Shown: positions 1-5,000 of the stretch, one piece after another | How the letters are laid out: every line of letters starts with the position of its first letter | Position numbering within the stretch: position 1 is the first letter of the stretch | Origin: Clostridia bacterium | GTDB taxonomy: Bacteria > Bacillota_A > Clostridia > Christensenellales > Aristaeellaceae | Direction of reading: 5' to 3' | Length of the DNA stretch: 7,648 bases | NCBI GenBank assembly: GCA_017412025.1 | Contig: JAFQOY010000058.1 | Span: 1-7,648 of the forward strand | Program-made: the position numbers and the translations under genes | Notes under the pieces: generated by a model | Seen by the model: only the letters and a program-made list of their open reading frames with translations | What the model was told of the DNA's origin: nothing | The model's database searches: none

Positions 1-36
1 AGAGTAAGGCGCAGTTCTTGTCTATTTAGTTGTAAA

Positions 37-80
37 ATAAACAGCACCCGGTGATCTGCTGATTGCCGGGTGCTGTTTAT
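37..80 (-). terminator. Intrinsic terminator closing the NRPS-exporter operon
   Basis: A perfect 15-bp inverted repeat (37-51 and 66-80) with a 14-base loop and a GC-rich lower stem (GCACCCGG / CCGGGTGC). On the minus strand the stem is followed by TTTATTTTA, a good U-tract, so it ends transcription coming from the exporter gene. On the plus strand the following bases (TTTATGTCTATG) are less T-rich, so it could work weakly in that direction as well. It lies about 210 bases after the exporter stop. Confidence 0.88.
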
Positions 81-152
81 GTCTATGCTGTTGTTGTGAT
101 CTGAATGGCATCGGGATTCTTCATGCACGCACATCAGCGAGTGTGGTGCTGC

Positions 153-323
153 TTAAACGAATTCCTTGAATGCGATACGGGATTTGCCGCTCTGGGTATG
201 CACCAACGGTGAATCCACAGGCATGATGCGTGCGTGCTCCAGTTTATTTCGGGCAAACAGTCCCTGAATACGCTCAACAGCTGCTTCTACTGCTAATGCA
301 TGGAGAAGGAGATCACCGTTGTG
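153..323 (-). pseudogene. Short protein-like open frame, possible remnant of an adenylate-forming enzyme
   Basis: After a TAA at 324-326 in this frame, the minus strand is open for 56 codons to a TAA at 153-155. It overlaps the last 31 bases of the transporter gene in another frame and then fills most of the space before the terminator. The only ATG in frame is at 222-224 and would give 23 residues, MPVDSPLVHTQSGKSRIAFK followed by EFV, without a convincing ribosome binding site at normal spacing. Upstream the frame reads LAVEAAVERIQGLFARNKLE, which looks like an amphipathic helix. The SGKSR-x-x-F ending loosely recalls the C-termini of phenylacetate-CoA-ligase/CapK-like adenylate-forming enzymes. 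It may be decayed coding DNA, or chance. I do not recognise a defined gene. Confidence 0.25.
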
Positions 324-2047
324 TTAAAGCCCAGCTGGCGGGCATAGTCGATGTTGTCTGCCAACTGCCGGATGAGCGCAATGCCATCCGTAATGCAGCC
401 GTCGTTTTCGTCTGCGACGTATTCGACGGGATTAAAGATCTCGCCGTTGTCGCGCAGGCGGATTTCAAGCGTTTTGCCAGTGAGACAAAGTGTCGCATCA
501 ATCACGCCTTTATCACTGTCGTGATGAGCATAGTGCGCCGTGCTGACGGCCATCTCCTCGATGGCTACGCCGACTTTGTTGGCAATGCGGTTTTCTACTC
601 CGTGTTCGATACACCAGCTGATGATGTGCTCCGAAAGGCCTGCTACCTGCTGTGCGGTGGACTTGATGGTCACGTCATATCGGAGATCATCGCCATGGCT
701 TTCCCTGAGCAGCAGGACGCTGCATACCTTCTCCTTTTTTTTGATGCGCATACCGATAGCTGCTGTAACGAGCAGCGTGGCTGCGCCTGAGCAGGCATAG
801 CTGAGCCAAAAGAGATGCGGCGCAGCATGGGCAAGAAGAAAGGCGAAGGGCAGCACGAAGATCAGACCGTTCATGATGACCATAGCAGACGCTAACTGCT
901 TGCGTCCGGTGGTGGTATAAAAGTTTTGCAGGAGCTGAATGGCGGCGTCAAAGGGCAGATACAGTGCAAACAGGCGAAGCGCCGGCCTGACAGCAGAGAG
1001 TCCCTCCTCGGAATGGATGCCAAAAGCCATGCCCATGAGCTGGGGTGCGAGCAGCAGGAATGTGATCAGCGCTGTGCAGGGCGCGGCGAGTACGGCAAGC
1101 GCGGTCTTCATGGCTTGGCGAATGCCATGGCTGTCCCGTTCGCCAAACAGCGTGCCGACGATAGGCAGCAAGGCGTCCGATACACCGCCGACAAAGATAT
1201 TGGAAATCATCTGCACATTGATGCACACGGTCATCACAGACATGCCAATCGAACCCAGGAAGCTGATGATGATGGAATTGAGCGCCAGAGAACGCAGGAT
1301 GTTGGCAATCTGAATCAGGCTCTTGGGCAGGCCGGTGCTCAGAATGCCGACAAGCGTATGCAGACTCTTTCTGCCAGGGCGGACGAAATGGAAGGTGCGC
1401 GACGCAGAGCGCAGATATGGAATCACAATCACCGCGCCGATGATATAGCCCAGCGTCGTGGAGAAACCTGCGCCCCAGATGCCTGTGTTAAAGAAGCGGA
1501 TCAACGCGTAGTCAAATACCAGATTGACTGCATTGGCGATGATCACGACTACAGCGGAGCTCTTGGGCTGGCCGTCTGTGCGGATGAACAGCGCCATGCC
1601 GGAGGAGAACATCAGTGCCGGACCTGTGAAGACCAGGGGCCTGAGATAGCTTTCCAGCATGGAGGCAAGCGCCGTATCATTGCCTGCCAGAGAAAGCGAA
1701 AGCGGCGGAATAATGAACTGCATGACCAGGGAAAACAGCAGCATAGCAGCCATGCCCACGCTCATTGTGAGGGTAAAGATTAGGTCAGCCTGATCCATTT
1801 CGCGTTTTCCCTTGGCGATGGATGCACAGGTGAGACCGCCTACGCCAAAGAGCATGTAGATCAGGTTGATGCAGAAGATGATGGGGCCGGCCAGTCCTAT
1901 GGCTGCCAGCGCCACATCTCCCAGCAGATTGCCTACGATGGCGCCGTCCACGACCGAAGCCAAGGACACCGCCATTGAGGTCATGATGGTGGGAAGCAGA
2001 TACTCTTTGAATTTTTCCCGGATCAGTTTGCCTGTTCGTTCATACAT
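293..2047 (-). CDS. MATE family exporter fused to a C-terminal RsbW-type ATPase domain
   Basis: A 584-residue membrane protein. Residues 1-435 form a MATE (multidrug and toxin extrusion) antiporter, which expels organic compounds using a Na+ or H+ gradient. Visible hallmarks are VDGAIVGNLLGDVALAAIGL (33-52, first helix with Asp34), RTDGQPK (156-162), and NLVFDY (175-180), with a series of hydrophobic segments consistent with 12 helices in two halves. A basic stretch RIKKKEK (434-440) ends the membrane part on the cytoplasmic side. Residues about 455-583 are a GHKL ATPase of the RsbW/SpoIIAB (HATPase_c_2) type: N-box region EEMAVSTAHYA (497-507), G1 DNG (533-535), and terminal YARQLGFNTTVISF. 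Ordinary MATE proteins have about 450 residues and no such tail. Start at ATG 2047, 16 bases after the NRPS stop, so very likely co-transcribed and exporting or detoxifying its product. The substrate and the role of the ATPase tail are inferred. Confidence 0.93.
   Translation of the reverse strand: MYERTGKLIREKFKEYLLPTIMTSMAVSLASVVDGAIVGNLLGDVALAAIGLAGPIIFCINLIYMLFGVGGLTCASIAKGKREMDQADLIFTLTMSVGMAAMLLFSLVMQFIIPPLSLSLAGNDTALASMLESYLRPLVFTGPALMFSSGMALFIRTDGQPKSSAVVVIIANAVNLVFDYALIRFFNTGIWGAGFSTTLGYIIGAVIVIPYLRSASRTFHFVRPGRKSLHTLVGILSTGLPKSLIQIANILRSLALNSIIISFLGSIGMSVMTVCINVQMISNIFVGGVSDALLPIVGTLFGERDSHGIRQAMKTALAVLAAPCTALITFLLLAPQLMGMAFGIHSEEGLSAVRPALRLFALYLPFDAAIQLLQNFYTTTGRKQLASAMVIMNGLIFVLPFAFLLAHAAPHLFWLSYACSGAATLLVTAAIGMRIKKKEKVCSVLLLRESHGDDLRYDVTIKSTAQQVAGLSEHIISWCIEHGVENRIANKVGVAIEEMAVSTAHYAHHDSDKGVIDATLCLTGKTLEIRLRDNGEIFNPVEYVADENDGCITDGIALIRQLADNIDYARQLGFNTTVISFSMH
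299..685 (-). other. GHKL (HATPase_c_2) domain on the exporter, N-box Asn replaced
   Basis: This C-terminal domain resembles anti-sigma-factor kinases such as RsbW and SpoIIAB, which bind ATP-Mg and phosphorylate a STAS-domain partner. The ATP-lid-proximal DNG (533-535) and the family's usual closing pattern, Tyr-x-Arg then Gly-x-Asn-Thr, are present. In the N-box (EExxxNxxxxA in relatives) the Mg-coordinating asparagine position is Ser502 (codon 542-544). The G2 glycine cluster is also weak: CITDGIAL in place of a GxGL-like run. Nucleotide binding may survive while kinase activity is doubtful. Domain assignment is by pattern recognition, without a profile search. Confidence 0.8.
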
Positions 2048-2056
2048 GGTTTGCGT

Positions 2057-2063
2057 TCCCTTC
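2057..2063 (-). promoter_or_regulatory. Ribosome binding site of the MATE-ATPase gene
   Basis: The minus strand reads GAAGGGA in the short gap after the NRPS TAA (2066-2064), with ten bases between its last G and the ATG at 2047-2045. This decides the start. The longer alternative beginning at 2095 would overlap the NRPS, lacks such a site, and would add 16 residues that do not look like a MATE N-terminus. The core is only a partial Shine-Dalgarno match, so translational coupling to the NRPS stop may help initiation. Confidence 0.65.
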
Positions 2064-5000
2064 TTAAAGCTCAGGGTCCTTGTCAAAGAAGCCAAGGCCT
2101 TCCATCATCATAAAGAACTGCTTCAGATACGCCTGAGAGGTGATGGGCCACATGAAGCCCAGGCGCAGCAGCACCTGCGAGGTATAGCTGTTGACGGACT
2201 TGATGGGCACGATACGCTTGCCGTGCTCCTGATAGGCGATGAGCGCATTGAGATGCTTTGCCTTTCGGGAATCGCGCATTGCTTCGCTGAACCTGCGCTC
2301 GTATTCACAGGCCTCGCAGGGCTCTATGACGATGCCCTGCTTTGTCAGCGCGGCGACGGCGTCGCCCAGGAATACATCGTGATCATTGTACGGATGGAAG
2401 ACGCGGCATGCTGCGGGCGTCCTGCTCAGCAGCAGTACAGCCAGCGCCGTATAGTCGATCGGTGCAAATTCTGTGCTCATGCCCATGGCCTCGTAGGGGA
2501 TAGCGCCGACGAGATGATAGGCCTTCAGGCGGCTGAGGAAGTTGTTGGTGCGGAAATTCGCCTGGAATTCGCCGTCTGCATCGCGGGCCATCAGATTGCC
2601 CACGCGCATGATCTTCACGTCCAGACCGTCAAGCGCGGCTTCCAGAATGGCGCGCTCGGCCAGGAATTTGCTGCCGGCATACTTGTTGGATAGATCCTGT
2701 CCGAAGTAGAGCATGCGCTCGTCCAGCTTCGTCGTCTCAATCGGCTCTCCGTTCACGCTCATGCCGCCGATGCTGGCCGTGGAGACCTGCACGAAGCGGC
2801 AGCGCTTGCGTTTGCTGAAATCAAGGGCGAGCTTCACGCCGCCATAGTTGACGTCCTCGATGTCCGTTCCGGCGGAGAAGTGCTTGACATTGGCCGCGCA
2901 GTTGATGTAGGTGTCGATCGGCAGCGCGTCAAGCGTCTCATACAGGGCGGAATCGGTGATGCTGCCGTCAATCACCACGATCCGGCTGCCCATCAGCTCA
3001 TCCAGCGCATCCAGGAAGGGCTTGCCGCTGAACGGCAGCGTATCGCCGCCGAAGTAATAGGCCAGCATGCTGCGCAAACGCTGCTCGGCAGAGAGACTTT
3101 TTCTGCCGCGGACCACGCAGAAGGCCGTTCCCTTTTCCATCTGTAGGAAAGCGCGCAGCACATGAATGCCCAGGAAGCCGGTAGCGCCGGTGATGCATAC
3201 GTTGCCCAACTCTCTCATCTCGCCGGAACGCAGCGTATCCAGCGTGTTTTCCTCAAGCAGGGTGTGAATGGGGCTGTAGTCGTAGTCCGCGATGTTGTTT
3301 TCGTCCGCCTTGGCCTGTGGCACATCGCCCAGGGAGGCCAGCTCGCGCGGCGTGGGATTGGCGAATACGTCGCCGTAGCTCAGGGTTTTTCCCTTTGCCG
3401 CGGCGTCGATGGTCACCTGCGTGACCAGCAGCGAGGTGCCGCCCATGTCAAAGAAGTTATCCGTGGCGCCCACGCGGTCAAGGTGCAGGATGCCGGCGAA
3501 GATGTCGCAGAAGATCTGCTCGTCTTCATTGCGCGGCGGCTCATATTCCTGACGCTGCATGAGCTGTGCATCAGGCAGAGCCTTGCGGTCAATCTTGCCG
3601 TTGGGGGTCATGGGCAGATGATCCATCTGCAGATAGGCCGTAGGCACCATGTACTTGGTCAGCGACCGGAGCAGGATTTCGCGCAGTTCCTCCGCAGGCA
3701 GATCGCGCTCTGCGCTGTAGTAGGTGCACAGGTGCTCCTGACCGTGCAGCTTTTTGACCAGCACCGCGCAGCTGCGGATTTCAGGCACGGCGCTGATGGC
3801 GTTTTCAATCTCGCCCAGCTCAATGCGCAGGCCGCGCAGCTTGATCTGGCCGTCGTTTCGGCCGAGGATGATGATTTCGCCGTTCTCTGTCCAGCGGGCA
3901 ACGTCGCCAGATTTGTACCAGCGTATGCCGTTCCAGCTGACAAAGCGCTCTGCAGTCATCTCGGGATTGCCGAAATAGCCGCGGGCCACGCCGTTGCCGC
4001 CGATCCACAGCTCGCCTGTGAATCCGACCGGCAGCGGATTACCCTCGATATCCATAACCTCTTCCACGACGCCCTTGAGCGGCGCACCGATGGTGATCAG
4101 CTCGCTGTCAAGCAGTTTGCCGTTGGAAGAAACGGTGATTTCTGTCGGGCCGTAGGTGTTGATGAGCACGGCGTCTGTGATCTCGCGCAGCTTTCGATAC
4201 AGCGCGGGCGGATAGCCTTCGCCGCCGGCCATGATGACCTTGCACTGGGCAAGAGCCTGCTTCATTTCCGGCAGCTCCATATACTGCAGCATGCGCGAGG
4301 GTGTGGCGTTGAAGGCGTTTGCACCGGTCTTTTCAAAGAGCACGGCCAGCTTGTCCGGGTTCTTGGCCTGCTCGTCATCCGCCAGCACCAGCGTCAGGCC
4401 GTTCATCAGGGTGGTGAAGGCCTCCTTGAGGAACATATCAAAGCTCACCGTGGTCACGGAGGCCATGATGCACTGGTTCTGCGTCAGCGCGCGCACATGG
4501 CGGTTTTGGGGATCGTCGAGCACATAGTTGACGATACCGCCGTGGGTGAGCATGACGCCCTTGGGCTTTCCGGTCGAGCCAGAGGTGTAGATGATGTAGC
4601 AGAGCCTGTCGCGGTTAATCGGCAAGTTGGGATTGGCAGTGTCTTCGCCAAGCAGCAGGCTGTCGATGTTCAGGCTGTTTTCAATCGGAGAGTCGCCGTC
4701 AGTGAAGATATAGCGTGCACCGCTGTCGCTAAGCACGTGTTCCACACGTTCTCTGGGATACTCGGGATCGACCGGAATATAGGCACAGCCCGCCTTGATG
4801 ATGCCGAGCATGGAAACGAGAATGCGGCTGTCACGCGGGAGCATGAAGGCGATCCGATCCTCCGGCTGCACGCCGAGAGCAAGCAGGCTGTTGGCCAGTG
4901 CGTTGGCGCGGCGGTTGAGCTCGGCGAATGTGAGCGTGGCGTCCGCGGCAATGAGCGCGGTCTTTTCCGGCGTGCGCAGCGCCCATGCTTCAAAGAGCTG

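Noticed and set aside
230..790. Plus-strand open frame of 186 codons over the ATPase-domain end of the exporter
   Set aside because: It is antisense in phase with the real gene, and the minus strand shows clear GHKL motifs in the same bases.
926..1783. Plus-strand open frame of 285 codons opposite the exporter gene
   Set aside because: It is in phase with the minus-strand codons of the MATE region and gives a polar, low-complexity translation rich in His, Arg, Gln and Asp, complementary to hydrophobic membrane codons. No ribosome binding site or family resemblance.
2048..2095. Upstream start giving the exporter 16 extra residues
   Set aside because: It would overlap the NRPS 3' end, has no ribosome binding site and adds a non-conserved leader. 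The ATG at 2047 has GAAGGGA at suitable spacing.
1866..2693. Plus-strand open frame spanning the junction of the two genes
   Set aside because: It is antisense to conserved parts of both the MATE N-terminus and the reductase domain, with no domain of its own.
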